Shown in pieces: positions 42,243-50,763 of a stretch of 64,000 nucleotides of DNA. Source of the stretch: Bosea sp. 685 (lineage in GTDB: Bacteria > Pseudomonadota > Alphaproteobacteria > Rhizobiales > Beijerinckiaceae); contig NZ_CP134778.1 of NCBI RefSeq assembly GCF_031884435.1, positions 1 through 64,000 of the forward strand, read 5' to 3'. How positions within the stretch are numbered: the first letter of the stretch is position 1; the number at the start of each line of letters is the position of its first letter. The translations under genes were made by a program, and so were the position numbers. A model generated the notes under the pieces. It did no database searches. It was not told where the DNA came from and saw only the letters and a program-made list of their open reading frames with translations.

Positions 42243-42925
42243 GAGGCACCCACGCGTCCGTCCGGGCTGATCGAGCGCAGACGCGCGGCAGGCCTCAGCG
42301 GCGCTCCTGTCACAGCCTGGACATCCTCAAGTCGGGCGCCGTCCAGGATCGCCGAGACAACGAGGCCGTCCGTCTCGACCTCGACGATGGCGAGGCTCGT
42401 GAAGATACGCGAGACGACGCGGGTGGCGGTAAGCGGAAGGGTACATTCCGACACGATGCGCGGCGCGCCCTCGCGGGTGACGTGCTCCATCATGACCCAG
42501 ATCTGCTTGGCGCCGACGGCGAGGTCCATCGCCCCGCCGACGCCGGGCGGCTCGCCCTCGTCCCGGCCGGTGTTCCAGTTCGCAAGATCGCCGCGTTGGG
42601 AGACTTCGAACGCGCCGAGTACGGCAACGTCGATATGGCCCCCTCGCATCATGGCGAAGGCCATGGACGAGTCGAAGAACGAACCGCCACGCGCGAGCGT
42701 GACCGGTGACTTGCCGGCATTGATGAGATCGTAGTTCGCCTCGCCCGGCGCCGGTGCGGGGCCAACATGGAGGATTCCGTTCTCGCTGTGCAGGATCACG
42801 CCGGAGTCCGGTGCCATGTAATCGGCCACATGAGTTGGCGCGCCTATGCCGAGATTGACGAAACTATCCCGGGGCAGTTGCGACGCGACCATGCGCGCAA
42901 GGTCCTGCCGCCCTAGACCTTTCAT
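42239..42925 (-). CDS. 3-oxoacid CoA-transferase subunit B
   Basis: The product is 228 residues. The catalytic glutamate block SENGILHVGP is present, and the start FVNLGIGAPTHVADYM and middle MRGGHIDVAVLGAFEVSQ match subunit B of succinyl-CoA:3-oxoacid or related CoA-transferases. The ATG at 42925 overlaps the stop of subunit A (ATGA). It should form an A2B2 enzyme, but the partner subunit A gene is frameshifted here, so function depends on whether that shift is real. Confidence 0.92.
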   Translation of the reverse strand: MKGLGRQDLARMVASQLPRDSFVNLGIGAPTHVADYMAPDSGVILHSENGILHVGPAPAPGEANYDLINAGKSPVTLARGGSFFDSSMAFAMMRGGHIDVAVLGAFEVSQRGDLANWNTGRDEGEPPGVGGAMDLAVGAKQIWVMMEHVTREGAPRIVSECTLPLTATRVVSRIFTSLAIVEVETDGLVVSAILDGARLEDVQAVTGAPLRPAARLRSISPDGRVGAS

Positions 42926-43583
42926 GACTGGGACCTCGCGAAGACGCGGTTGACGAAGATGCAAGGGGTGACGATGGCCTCCGGGTCAAGTTCACCCGGC
43001 TCGACCACACGGTCCACCTCGACGGCCACGATGTCCGCTGCGGTCGCCATGACGGCGCAGTGATTGCGGGCGGTCATGTTGTAGACGACGTTGCCGAGGG
43101 TGTCGGCGACCTTCCCCTTTACGAAGGCAAAGTCCGCCTTGAGCGGCGTCTCCAGCAGGTAGGTGCGCCCACCGACGTCGACCTTCTGCTTCCCATGTTC
43201 GAACACGGTGCCGATGCCAACGGGGCTCAGGAAGCCCCCAGGCCGGCGCCGCCCGCCCTGATCCTTTCGACCAGCGTACCCTGCGGGACCAGCTCCATCT
43301 CGACCGCGCCCGCGCGATACTGTGCTGTGAAGTCCTTGGAGTTGCGCGGATAGGAGCAGATGATCTTGCTTACGATCCTGGAGCGGAACCACAGGGACAG
43401 GTCGTCGCCCTCGGTTCCGGCGTTGTTCGAGATCAAGGTGAGGCCACGCACCCCGAGGTCCGCCACGGCGCGGACGATGGCGCGAGGGAGACCTGCGCCA
43501 CCGAACCCGCCGACCATGACCACATCACCGTCACGCAGACCTTCGACTGCAGCGGCGGCGTTCGCGACGACGACGTTCCTCAT
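42922..43583 (-). pseudogene. 3-oxoacid CoA-transferase subunit A, interrupted by one frameshift
   Basis: The start ATG at 43583 has GGAGGGGAAAC upstream. The first part (DGDVVMVGGFGGAGLPRAIV, then LTLISNNAGTE and SYPRNSKDF) runs into a TGA after ERIRAGGAGLG. The second part (GFLSPVGIGTVFEHGKQKVDV, then VVYNMTARN and the end) is in another frame. The two join at a run of five G (minus strand) at 43235-43239; six would restore a normal subunit of about 220 residues. The codons on both sides look under selection, so the event is recent, a programmed slip, or a sequencing error in the homopolymer. Confidence 0.85.
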
Positions 43584-44788
43584 GTTGGTTTCCCCTCCAT
43601 CCCTGTCGGCGCCTGCTCCCCGGCGACGGGCATGCCGTAATCCTTTGCGAGGCCTCGCCCGATGCGATCGAGCATCATCTCGTTCGTCCCGTCGGCGTAG
43701 GCTGCGAGCCGGACTTCCGCGAGGTGCATCCCCAGGCGGTGCGCGTCGCTCGCCCCGACCGCGCCCATCGCCCGAATGCACTGATCGATGCCCCAGATCG
43801 CCGTATCGACGGCGAACTTCTTGCACTGGGCCGCGGCGGTCTGCGCCGGCAGGCCGCGGTCCACGAGCTGAGCGGCCTTAAAGCCGAGGGCATTGGCCGC
43901 CTCCAGTCGCGCCGCCACCTCGGCAAGCTCCCACTGCAGCCCCTGGTGGGCGAGCAAGACCTTGCCGAGCGCTTCGCGCCTCCCACAGTATCGGACGGCC
44001 TCGCAGAGAGCCGAATGAAGTGTCGCGACCGCCATCGCCGCGACGTGCACTCGCGCGGCATTGACCGCCGCCATGGACGCCCTCACCGCGTTGCCCGCGG
44101 GTCCCAGCAGCGCCCAATCCGGCACGAAATGATCGCGAAATGTCATTTTCGCGAGCCGGAACGACCTGCCGCCCGCCAACGGAACCTCTTCCCGCGTGAC
44201 GGACGACTCCGCGCCGCAAGGAACGAGGAGGCTCATCAGCTCCGCGCTCTCGCCCGAGCGCACGAGCATGGACACCCAATCCACGATCGTTCCGTTCGTC
44301 ACCCAGTCCTTCACACCGTTGACTAGCCAGCCGCCCGACACGGGCGTCGCCGTCGTGGTGAGGGCGCCGAGATCGCTGCCGCCGCTTGGCTCCGACATGG
44401 AAGGCGCCGCGAGGATCGAACCGGCGACGAGCCCTGCGAGCAGGTGGCTTCGCTGCTCGTCACTTCCGGCACGCGACAGCCTCGTCGCCTGGCCTTGCAG
44501 GTTGTTGAGGCAGAACGCGGCCGCGAAGCTGTGGCGGGCGACTTCCTGTGCGACGCGGACCTTGCAGATGAAGGACGCGCCGTGGCCGCCGTGCTCTGGC
44601 TTGACCTGAAGGCCGAGCATTCCCTCGTCGGCCCAGCTCTTGATCCACTCCCGCGCGAATGGGACCCCTCGAAGGTGAGCCTGGCGGGTTTCCTCCGAGA
44701 ATTTGCCTTCACAGAACCAGCGTGCCTTCGAGACGAGCTCGCGCTCGGCATCCGACAGCGCGTCGTCGTACTGGGCGAAGAAGGTCAT
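43580..44788 (-). CDS. acyl-CoA dehydrogenase
   Basis: The product is 402 residues. It shows the alpha-helical N-terminal domain, the flavin-binding block SMSEPSGGSDLGALTTTA in the middle beta-domain, and the C-terminal helices with QCIRAMGAVG and YADGTNEMMLDRIGRGLAKD. I use the ATG at 44788; a longer frame from 44950 is unlike the family. The stop overlaps the CoA-transferase subunit A start (ATGA). It should introduce a double bond into an acyl-CoA made by the CoA-transferase. The divergent AcuI-like reductase gene suggests short-chain enoyl-CoA chemistry. Confidence 0.92.
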   Translation of the reverse strand: MTFFAQYDDALSDAERELVSKARWFCEGKFSEETRQAHLRGVPFAREWIKSWADEGMLGLQVKPEHGGHGASFICKVRVAQEVARHSFAAAFCLNNLQGQATRLSRAGSDEQRSHLLAGLVAGSILAAPSMSEPSGGSDLGALTTTATPVSGGWLVNGVKDWVTNGTIVDWVSMLVRSGESAELMSLLVPCGAESSVTREEVPLAGGRSFRLAKMTFRDHFVPDWALLGPAGNAVRASMAAVNAARVHVAAMAVATLHSALCEAVRYCGRREALGKVLLAHQGLQWELAEVAARLEAANALGFKAAQLVDRGLPAQTAAAQCKKFAVDTAIWGIDQCIRAMGAVGASDAHRLGMHLAEVRLAAYADGTNEMMLDRIGRGLAKDYGMPVAGEQAPTGMEGKPT

Positions 44789-44807
44789 GGCCGTACCGAT
44801 TGGTCGC

Positions 44808-45773
44808 TCAATCCGGCTTGTTCTCTTTCGCCCACTCTCCCCAGTACGCGACCTCTTTCGCCACGTCGGCTGCAAAATTCTGCGGGTTGGAATCCTTGAT
44901 CGGAACCGCGCCAATGAACTGGATCTGGGAGGCGAACTCGGGGCTGTCACTGATCTTGTCGAGTGCTTCCATAAGCCGTTTGACCACGGCCGGAGGCAGT
45001 CCGGCTGGACCGGCGACGCCGAACCAGGCCGAGATATCGAAAGCCTTGCCGCCGGCCTCCTCGATCGTTGCCAGGTCCGGGAAGGTTACCGATCGCTCGG
45101 GCGCCAGTACCGCCAGCGCCCGAAGCGAGCCGGCCTTGATGTACTCGGCGACCGTCGACTCGGTGAAGAACCCAACCTGGATCGTGCCCGTGAGCAAATC
45201 CGTGATCGGCTGTGCGCCGCCCGGATAGGTAACGAACGTCATCTGGGTTCCGTACAACTTGCCGAAAATCGTGCCCCCGATATGGGAAGTCGTACCCAAC
45301 GTACCGCCGTAGTTCAGCTCCTTAGGGCGCGCCTTGGCGTATGCGACCAGTTCCGCGACCGTCTTGGCGGGGAAGTTGGAGTTCACCACAAGGACCGCGC
45401 GCTGTTTCGCCATTTTGCGAAGGAGCGTGAAGCTGCTCAGCTGGTCGTAGGCGACCTTCGGATAGAAGACCTTAGCTCGCGTCTGCGTCGCTTCCACGCT
45501 CATCAGGAGCGTGTATCCGTCGGGAGCTGCCTTGCTGACGTTCAGGGCGCCAATGGTACCGCCGGCGCCGCCTGTGTTTTCGACAATGACCTGCTTGCCG
45601 AGTTGCTCGCCCAAGTTCTTTGCGATGATACGCGCGAGGACGTCCGTCTGTCCGCCTGCGGGATATCCCACGACGAGTCTGACGGGCCGGGTTGGATAAT
45701 CGGGCTCGGCCGCTGAGGCGAAACCGGTGACGATCATCGAGGCGAACGCTGCGCAGACCAGAAGCTTTTTCAT
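44808..45773 (-). CDS. tripartite tricarboxylate-type (Bug/TctC) periplasmic receptor
   Basis: The product is 321 residues with a clear signal peptide (KKLLVCAAFASMIVTGFASA). Family blocks are present: YPTRPVRLVVGYPAGGQTDVLAR, the loop VIVENTGGAGGTIGA and TLGTTSHIGGTIFGKLYG. Bug proteins bind carboxylates and similar small acids. No tctA or tctB gene is visible, so it must rely on a transporter elsewhere or act as a sensor. ATG 45773 is preceded by a TTG at 45779. It is the first gene of the CoA-transferase operon, 19 bases upstream of the acyl-CoA dehydrogenase. Confidence 0.92.
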   Translation of the reverse strand: MKKLLVCAAFASMIVTGFASAAEPDYPTRPVRLVVGYPAGGQTDVLARIIAKNLGEQLGKQVIVENTGGAGGTIGALNVSKAAPDGYTLLMSVEATQTRAKVFYPKVAYDQLSSFTLLRKMAKQRAVLVVNSNFPAKTVAELVAYAKARPKELNYGGTLGTTSHIGGTIFGKLYGTQMTFVTYPGGAQPITDLLTGTIQVGFFTESTVAEYIKAGSLRALAVLAPERSVTFPDLATIEEAGGKAFDISAWFGVAGPAGLPPAVVKRLMEALDKISDSPEFASQIQFIGAVPIKDSNPQNFAADVAKEVAYWGEWAKENKPD

Positions 45774-45854
45774 TGACAAGCCCTTCCCCTTTTATGCGTT
45801 GGGGTCAGAGTTGCCCAAAGGCATCAAGTCGTCAATAAGCATCATGTTGCCAAA

Positions 45855-45873
45855 TTGGGCTTGTGTTGCCCAA
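45855..45873. promoter_or_regulatory. palindromic operator in the Bug/acuI divergent region
   Basis: TTGGGC-TTGTGTT-GCCCAA is a perfect 6-base inverted repeat with a 7-base spacer, extended by A/T on both sides. Further TTGCC(C)AAA half sites occur at 45811-45819 and 45847-45854. The cluster occupies the 146-base region between the divergent starts (45773 and 45920). Shared control of both transcripts by one dimeric regulator is likely; no regulator gene is adjacent. Confidence 0.5.
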
Positions 45874-45919
45874 ATATGTGTCGACGCCGCAAAGGGCGGG
45901 CCATCAAAGGGAGCGGACC

Positions 45920-46909
45920 ATGTTTCGGGGAATCTTGATCGACAAGGACGACAAGGGTCAGCGCGTATCGGTGACGGATCTGTCCGAGGATCGCCTCCCG
46001 GCCGGCGACGTCACGGTTCGGGTCGAGGCCAGCACCATCAACTACAAGGACGCCCTCGCGATCACGGGCAAAGGCCCGATCGTCCGCAGCTTCCCGATGG
46101 TGCCAGGCATCGACTTCGCCGGCGTCGTCGAACACAGCGATCATCCTGAGTTCGCGCCCGGTGATCGCGTTCTTCTGAATGGATGGGGCGTGGGCGAACA
46201 GCATTGGGGCGGGCTGGCAGAGCGTGCGCGCGTGCGCGGCGAATGGTTGATCCGGCTACCCGAGGCCCTGACCGCCAAGCAGGCCATGGCCATCGGAACG
46301 GCTGGCTATACCGCGATGCTCTGCATCATGGCCCTCGAGCGTTTCGGGTTGGAGCCTGGACGCGGCGAGGTCCTCGTGACCGGGGCGAGCGGGGGCGTCG
46401 GAAGCATCGCAGTGGCGCTCCTAAACGGCCTGGGTTACCGGGTCGTCGCGTCGACGGGACGGATGTTGGAGGAGGCCTACCTCAAGGACCTGGGCGCCGC
46501 CGAGGTCATCGATAGGAGCACGCTCTCCGAGCCGGGCAAGCCGCTGCAACGGGAGCGCTGGGCTGCGGTGGTCGATTCCGTCGGCAGTCATACGCTCGCA
46601 AACGCCTGCGCGAGCACCAAGGCGGACGGCGCAGTCGCTGCCTGTGGCATGGCGCAAGGGCTGGACCTGCCGACGTCGGTCGCGCCCTTCATCCTCCGCG
46701 GCGTGGCTCTGCTGGGGATCAACAGCGTGACCCGTCCAATCGCGGAGCGCGTCGAGGCATGGCGGCGGCTGTCGGAGAACCTGGATGCGCTCAAGCTCGA
46801 GACGGTCACGCGCACGATCCAGCTTGCCGAAGTGGCCGACGTTGCCGAGCAGTTGATGGCAGGGCAAGTCCGAGGGCGCGTGGTCATCGACCTGGAGGCC
46901 GGGGGCTAA
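45920..46909 (+). CDS. acuI: acryloyl-CoA reductase / YhdH-type quinone oxidoreductase
   Basis: The product is 329 residues of the MDR superfamily YhdH/AcuI group. Visible blocks are STINYKDALAITGKGPIVR, FPMVPGIDFAGVV, the region LNGWGVGEQHWGGLAERARV and the NADP-binding motif VLVTGASGGVGSIAVALL. AcuI reduces toxic acryloyl-CoA to propionyl-CoA with NADPH. ATG 45920 is preceded by GGGAG. It is divergent from the acyl-CoA dehydrogenase/CoA-transferase operon, and the shared operator suggests that it detoxifies or uses an enoyl-CoA from it. General quinone reductase activity is the alternative. Confidence 0.88.
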   Translation: MFRGILIDKDDKGQRVSVTDLSEDRLPAGDVTVRVEASTINYKDALAITGKGPIVRSFPMVPGIDFAGVVEHSDHPEFAPGDRVLLNGWGVGEQHWGGLAERARVRGEWLIRLPEALTAKQAMAIGTAGYTAMLCIMALERFGLEPGRGEVLVTGASGGVGSIAVALLNGLGYRVVASTGRMLEEAYLKDLGAAEVIDRSTLSEPGKPLQRERWAAVVDSVGSHTLANACASTKADGAVAACGMAQGLDLPTSVAPFILRGVALLGINSVTRPIAERVEAWRRLSENLDALKLETVTRTIQLAEVADVAEQLMAGQVRGRVVIDLEAGG

Positions 46910-47440
46910 CGCGAATTTGCAACGCGTGACCGAAGCGCCGAACAACCGAAACGCATCGGGTCCGATCAAGGCGAGAGGCTCGATACCCGTGCTGCTGCGT
47001 TCCGGTCCCGGCGCGATGGGTACCGGCAGGATCGTGCGGACCGTCCATTCGACAATGGGCTCGCATATGGAACGATTTGTTGCTTTGAAGCTCCTGTTAT
47101 CCGTAATCTGATAGATAGAGCATCCCAACTTCCGGGACGCGGGCGGTAGGTGGCGGACTGCCGCTTGGGGCCACCGCTCCCGGCGAAGGCGCTAAAGGCT
47201 ACCGCTGCCGCTAGGAGCATGGGCTGATGGTCCTGACCGGGGTCGCTCTGCGGCGGCACGCAACACCTATCGCATGGAGCGCCTCTACCGGTTGACGCCG
47301 GAGCCCGGCGAGAGCGGTGGCCAGTGCAGCTAGCATCGGCCGCGTGCGGCGGCTGATGCTAGCTGCAGGACCGTTGATGCCTGGGTGTCCTACTTGGCTT
47401 CGCAGGCAAGAACGATCTTCCAGCCCATTGGCTAAACGTC
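46910..47440. other. 531-base intergenic region with one long hairpin
   Basis: No gene is supported on either strand; short frames lack domains and ribosome-binding sites. An imperfect inverted repeat at 47325-47367 is the only structure I see. The region separates the convergent acuI and QorB-like genes. Confidence 0.45.
47325..47367. repeat. 19-base inverted repeat between convergent genes
   Basis: Arms TGCAGCTAGCATCGGCCGC (47325-47343) and its reverse complement with one mismatch (47349-47367) enclose a 5-base loop GTGCG. No T tract follows, so it is not a classic terminator. It may act as a bidirectional barrier between acuI and the QorB-like gene, or be a relic of a mobile element. Confidence 0.55.
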
Positions 47441-48325
47441 CTAACCCTTGACGAGGTCCGCAATAGTCACTGGCATCGGTGTTGTCGGCCGACCGATGAG
47501 GGTACTCAACTGTCGGCTCTCGTCGAACAATGCACCGTTGGCAGCGCAAATCTCGGTGTCGGCGAGAAGGGCTGAGAACTGCTCTGGAACACCGAAGCCG
47601 ACTAGAGCCGTTTGATACTCGTTTTGCGTCATGTTGCGATAAGCCACGGGCTTACCGGCGGCTTCGGAAATCGCCGTGGCGAGCTGGCTCAGGGTGAATG
47701 CTTCATCGCCGACCAGTTCGTAGATTCGCCCGCCCTGATCATCGGCAGAGGCGAGCACAGCGGCGGCCGCCTCGGCATAGTCCGCCCGCGAAGCCGCTGC
47801 GATGCGACCTTCCCCGGCGCAACCCAGGACGACACCGTGTGCCAAGGCGGCGGGGATCGAAGGCGCCCAGTTCTCGCTGTAGTAGCCATTCCGGAGCAGG
47901 GTGAACGGAACCCCGGAGGCCTGCAGGGCGATCTCCGTGAGTTTGTGCTCGACGGCCAGTTTCATGATGGACGTATCGGCGTGTAGGAAGCTGGTGTAGG
48001 CGATCAGTTTGACGCCTGCCTGTTTGGCGGCCGTGATGACGTTCTGGTGATGTGCCCCGCGCTGACCGACCTCGCTGGAGGAAATCAGCAGGAGCCTATC
48101 GATACCGGCAAAGGCCGCAGCGAGGCTGGCGGGCTGGGCATAATCGGCCACGCGGGTCTCAATTCCCCGGGCATGCAGTCCTTGGGCAGCCTCGCTTCCG
48201 GCGTCCCGGACTCCTGCTACGATCTGCGAAGCGGGTACGCTGCGCAGCAAGACTGCGATGACGAGTTGTCCGAGTTGGCCTGTGGCACCGGTCACGAAGA
48301 GGCGCTGATGAGCATCTAATGGCAT
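47441..48325 (-). CDS. NAD(P)-binding NmrA/QorB-like quinone oxidoreductase
   Basis: The product is 294 residues. It begins LFVTGATGQLGQLVIAVLL, the nucleotide-binding motif of atypical short-chain dehydrogenases, followed by RLLLISSSEVGQR and LIAYTSFLHAD. This matches the QorB/YtfG group of quinone oxidoreductases and NmrA-like redox sensors. The start at 48325 is chosen because the longer frame to 48550 crosses the divergent regulator gene. It pairs with an HxlR-type regulator across 110 bases, the same arrangement as ytfG/ytfH. Confidence 0.9.
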   Translation of the reverse strand: MPLDAHQRLFVTGATGQLGQLVIAVLLRSVPASQIVAGVRDAGSEAAQGLHARGIETRVADYAQPASLAAAFAGIDRLLLISSSEVGQRGAHHQNVITAAKQAGVKLIAYTSFLHADTSIMKLAVEHKLTEIALQASGVPFTLLRNGYYSENWAPSIPAALAHGVVLGCAGEGRIAAASRADYAEAAAAVLASADDQGGRIYELVGDEAFTLSQLATAISEAAGKPVAYRNMTQNEYQTALVGFGVPEQFSALLADTEICAANGALFDESRQLSTLIGRPTTPMPVTIADLVKG

Positions 48326-48435
48326 GAGATCGACTTCTCGCTGGTTCCTTCGGGAGAGAAGGTTACTATCCGAGACCGCGATGCTGCGTAAGGAGGCAGT
48401 TTTTTGGGAATGGGTTACGTGGAAGGAACCATCGA

Positions 48436-48840
48436 ATGAGTTCGGCTGACCTGTTGGGCATGTTCGCGTTGTGGCAGGCCACCAATGTCGATGCTTCGAC
48501 TTGCCCGGCGCGAGACGTGCTGGATCGCATTGGCGACAAATGGTCGTCACTGATCCTGCTTACCCTTGCCGTGGGGGCGCTCCGGTTTAGCGCCCTGAAC
48601 CGGGCCGTGCCCGACATCTCCAAGCGGATGCTCACACAGACCCTGCGGGATTTGGAGCGGGACGGGTTCATCACGCGCCATGTCTTTCCAACCAAACCGC
48701 CGAGTGTGGAATACCGCCTCGCGCCCCTGGGGCGATCGGTGGTGGAACCGCTCGTTGCTCTGGTCGGCTGGGCACAAACTCACCACGGCGCCATTCGAGA
48801 GGCGCGCCAGCAGTTCGACACCAATGCTCAGAACGCTTGA
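48436..48840 (+). CDS. HxlR-family transcriptional regulator (QorR/YtfH-like)
   Basis: The product is 134 residues with a winged helix: [20 protein letters not shown], then [25 protein letters not shown] and [11 protein letters not shown]. The conserved Cys in ASTCPARD can sense oxidants or quinones, as in the QorR group. It is divergent from the QorB-like gene, which it probably represses until a quinone or disulfide stress appears. Confidence 0.92.
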   Translation: MSSADLLGMFALWQATNVDASTCPARDVLDRIGDKWSSLILLTLAVGALRFSALNRAVPDISKRMLTQTLRDLERDGFITRHVFPTKPPSVEYRLAPLGRSVVEPLVALVGWAQTHHGAIREARQQFDTNAQNA

Positions 48841-49023
48841 TTTTCGATTGGTCGATCGTGCAGCAGGATCGTCCGCTTCGGCGGGCTTCTACCGGTTGGT
48901 GCGCGAACATCGACTTCTGCCCCACCCGGCAATCACCTTAGTGATACGACCGAGCCCGTGATGCACGATCAACACCAGAAAACGAGACGGCAGCAAGCGC
49001 ACGGCCGCTCACAGGTACAAACC

Positions 49024-50760
49024 CTATATTGAAAGGTGTCGACCGGCGAGGAACCCAAACACCATGGCTGGACCAAGTGTGCTGCCCGCGCCCGGATAGC
49101 TACCGCCAAGCACGCTGGCCATATCGTTGCCGACTGCATAGAGACCCTCGACCGGTCGCTCCGCCTTGTCCAGCACTCGGGCGTGGGCATCGACCTTCAG
49201 CCCGGCGAACGTACCCAGGTCCCCGATTTCCAGACGCACGGCGTAGTATGGCGGCTGTCGAAGCGGCGCCAGGCATGGGTTGGGGCCGTGCGAGGGATCG
49301 CCCATAAACTTGTTGTAAGCCGTGCTTCCGCGTCCGAACTCTGGGTCTTGCCCGACCTCTGCCTGCGCATTGAAGCGATCTATCGTCTCGCGGAATGGGT
49401 TCGGGTCGAGACCCAGATGCGCTGCGAGCTCCTCCGGAGTGCGACCTCGTTTGAGATAGCCGGAGCGCAGGTGGGGGCCGAGCGGCAAGGGCCACGGCTT
49501 GGCGTAGCCGAGGCCATATTTCCGTATCGCCCGATGGTCGCAGACAAGGTAGGCCATCACCGGCATGCCGGGCGGGGTCGCAGCCACCATGGCAGGAACG
49601 AACGCGTGATAGGCTTCCGCCTCGTTGACGAAACGGCGGCCGCTGCGATCGACGGCGATGAACCCTGGCTTTTGCCGATCCACGAGATGCGGGAATACCG
49701 ATCTGTCCCGTTCCGAAATTACGGACACCGGCACCCAGGCGGCCGCATGGGCTAGATCGGAACGAACATGGCCGCCCGCGGCCTCGCCCAGGCGCAAGCC
49801 ATCGCCCTGGTTGCCCGCCGGGGCGGGGGAGGCGTGTCGGCTTCCGGTGCGAACGTGCGGAAATAGACGTCGCTGCAGTGCCTCGTCATGCGGGAACCCC
49901 CCGCATGCGAGAACGATGCCCCGCCGGGCCTCGACGCGCACCTGTACGCCGTCATGCTCGATCGAGGCCTCGGGCGCGCCGGCACCGACCGAGAGCTCCC
50001 TGACGGCGGCGCGCCGCCAGATTCGGACGTCGAGCCTCAGCAGGGTCCTCAGCAGCCGTGCGGCCAGCGCGTTTCCGTTCGTCAGGCGGGTCCCGTAGCC
50101 GTAACGGATCCTGTCCAGCTGATGGCGCGCCATGACGCGGGCGACATAGAGCGCGGAGCGAGCGGATCGCGACGCCCTCAGGAAGTGCCAGAGCTCGTCG
50201 CCCGAGGCCAGGGTCATTCCTCCGAGCGTCATTTGCCGCAACGGTTCCCTCAACATCGGGCGTGCCTCACCGAGTTCCCGACTATCGAAAGGCTCGGTCA
50301 GCAGCGTGCGCCCGACACCCGCACCGGGACGATCGGGGTGGTAGTCGGGAAACTTGGTCGAGCTGACGAAACGCACGTCGGTGTGCGCGTGGAAGAATGA
50401 GACCATCTCGGGTCCGGCAGCGAGGAATGCATCGAGCACCGGCTGATCTATATGGTTCCCGGCGAGGCTCTCGACATAGCGCCGCGCATCATCGACGTCG
50501 TCCTCCACACCTGCCGCCCGTGCCAGAGGGTTGGCCGGAACCCACAGCCCCCCGCCGGAAAGCGCGGTGGTCCCGCCGATGCGATCGGTCTTCTCGACCA
50601 GCAGGACGTCCAGGCCGGCAAGTCTCGCGGTCACCGCCGCGGCCATGCCTCCCGCCCCGGAACCGACCACGAGCACGTCACAGACGTGCCGTTCGGCGCC
50701 TGGGTGACCGGCATGGGACGGTGAAGTCGACGACATGCCCATTTGTCCTTGCGTATCCAT
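49024..50760 (-). CDS. FAD-dependent dehydrogenase (3-ketosteroid dehydrogenase/fumarate reductase-like)
   Basis: The product is 578 residues. The N-terminal FAD fold reads DVLVVGSGAGGMAAAVTARL, then GGTTALSGGGLWVP. The C-terminal FAD block is GLYAVGNDMASVLGGSYPGAGSTLGPAMVFG. The middle carries the FRD/KstD-like substrate domain (RRFVNEAEAYHAFV). Such enzymes dehydrogenate cyclic ketones (ketosteroid 1-dehydrogenase) or reduce enoates. An ATG at 50736 with AAGGA nine bases upstream is a good alternative start. It is followed on the same strand by nothing close, and is three bases downstream of the TRAP receptor gene, hinting that the receptor delivers a cyclic acid or ketone. Confidence 0.85.
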   Translation of the reverse strand: MDTQGQMGMSSTSPSHAGHPGAERHVCDVLVVGSGAGGMAAAVTARLAGLDVLLVEKTDRIGGTTALSGGGLWVPANPLARAAGVEDDVDDARRYVESLAGNHIDQPVLDAFLAAGPEMVSFFHAHTDVRFVSSTKFPDYHPDRPGAGVGRTLLTEPFDSRELGEARPMLREPLRQMTLGGMTLASGDELWHFLRASRSARSALYVARVMARHQLDRIRYGYGTRLTNGNALAARLLRTLLRLDVRIWRRAAVRELSVGAGAPEASIEHDGVQVRVEARRGIVLACGGFPHDEALQRRLFPHVRTGSRHASPAPAGNQGDGLRLGEAAGGHVRSDLAHAAAWVPVSVISERDRSVFPHLVDRQKPGFIAVDRSGRRFVNEAEAYHAFVPAMVAATPPGMPVMAYLVCDHRAIRKYGLGYAKPWPLPLGPHLRSGYLKRGRTPEELAAHLGLDPNPFRETIDRFNAQAEVGQDPEFGRGSTAYNKFMGDPSHGPNPCLAPLRQPPYYAVRLEIGDLGTFAGLKVDAHARVLDKAERPVEGLYAVGNDMASVLGGSYPGAGSTLGPAMVFGFLAGRHLSI

Positions 50761-50763
50761 GCG

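Noticed and set aside
43360..43881. Plus-strand frame opposite the CoA-transferase subunit A
   Set aside because: Arg/Ser/Pro-rich shadow of the coding strand, without any domain.
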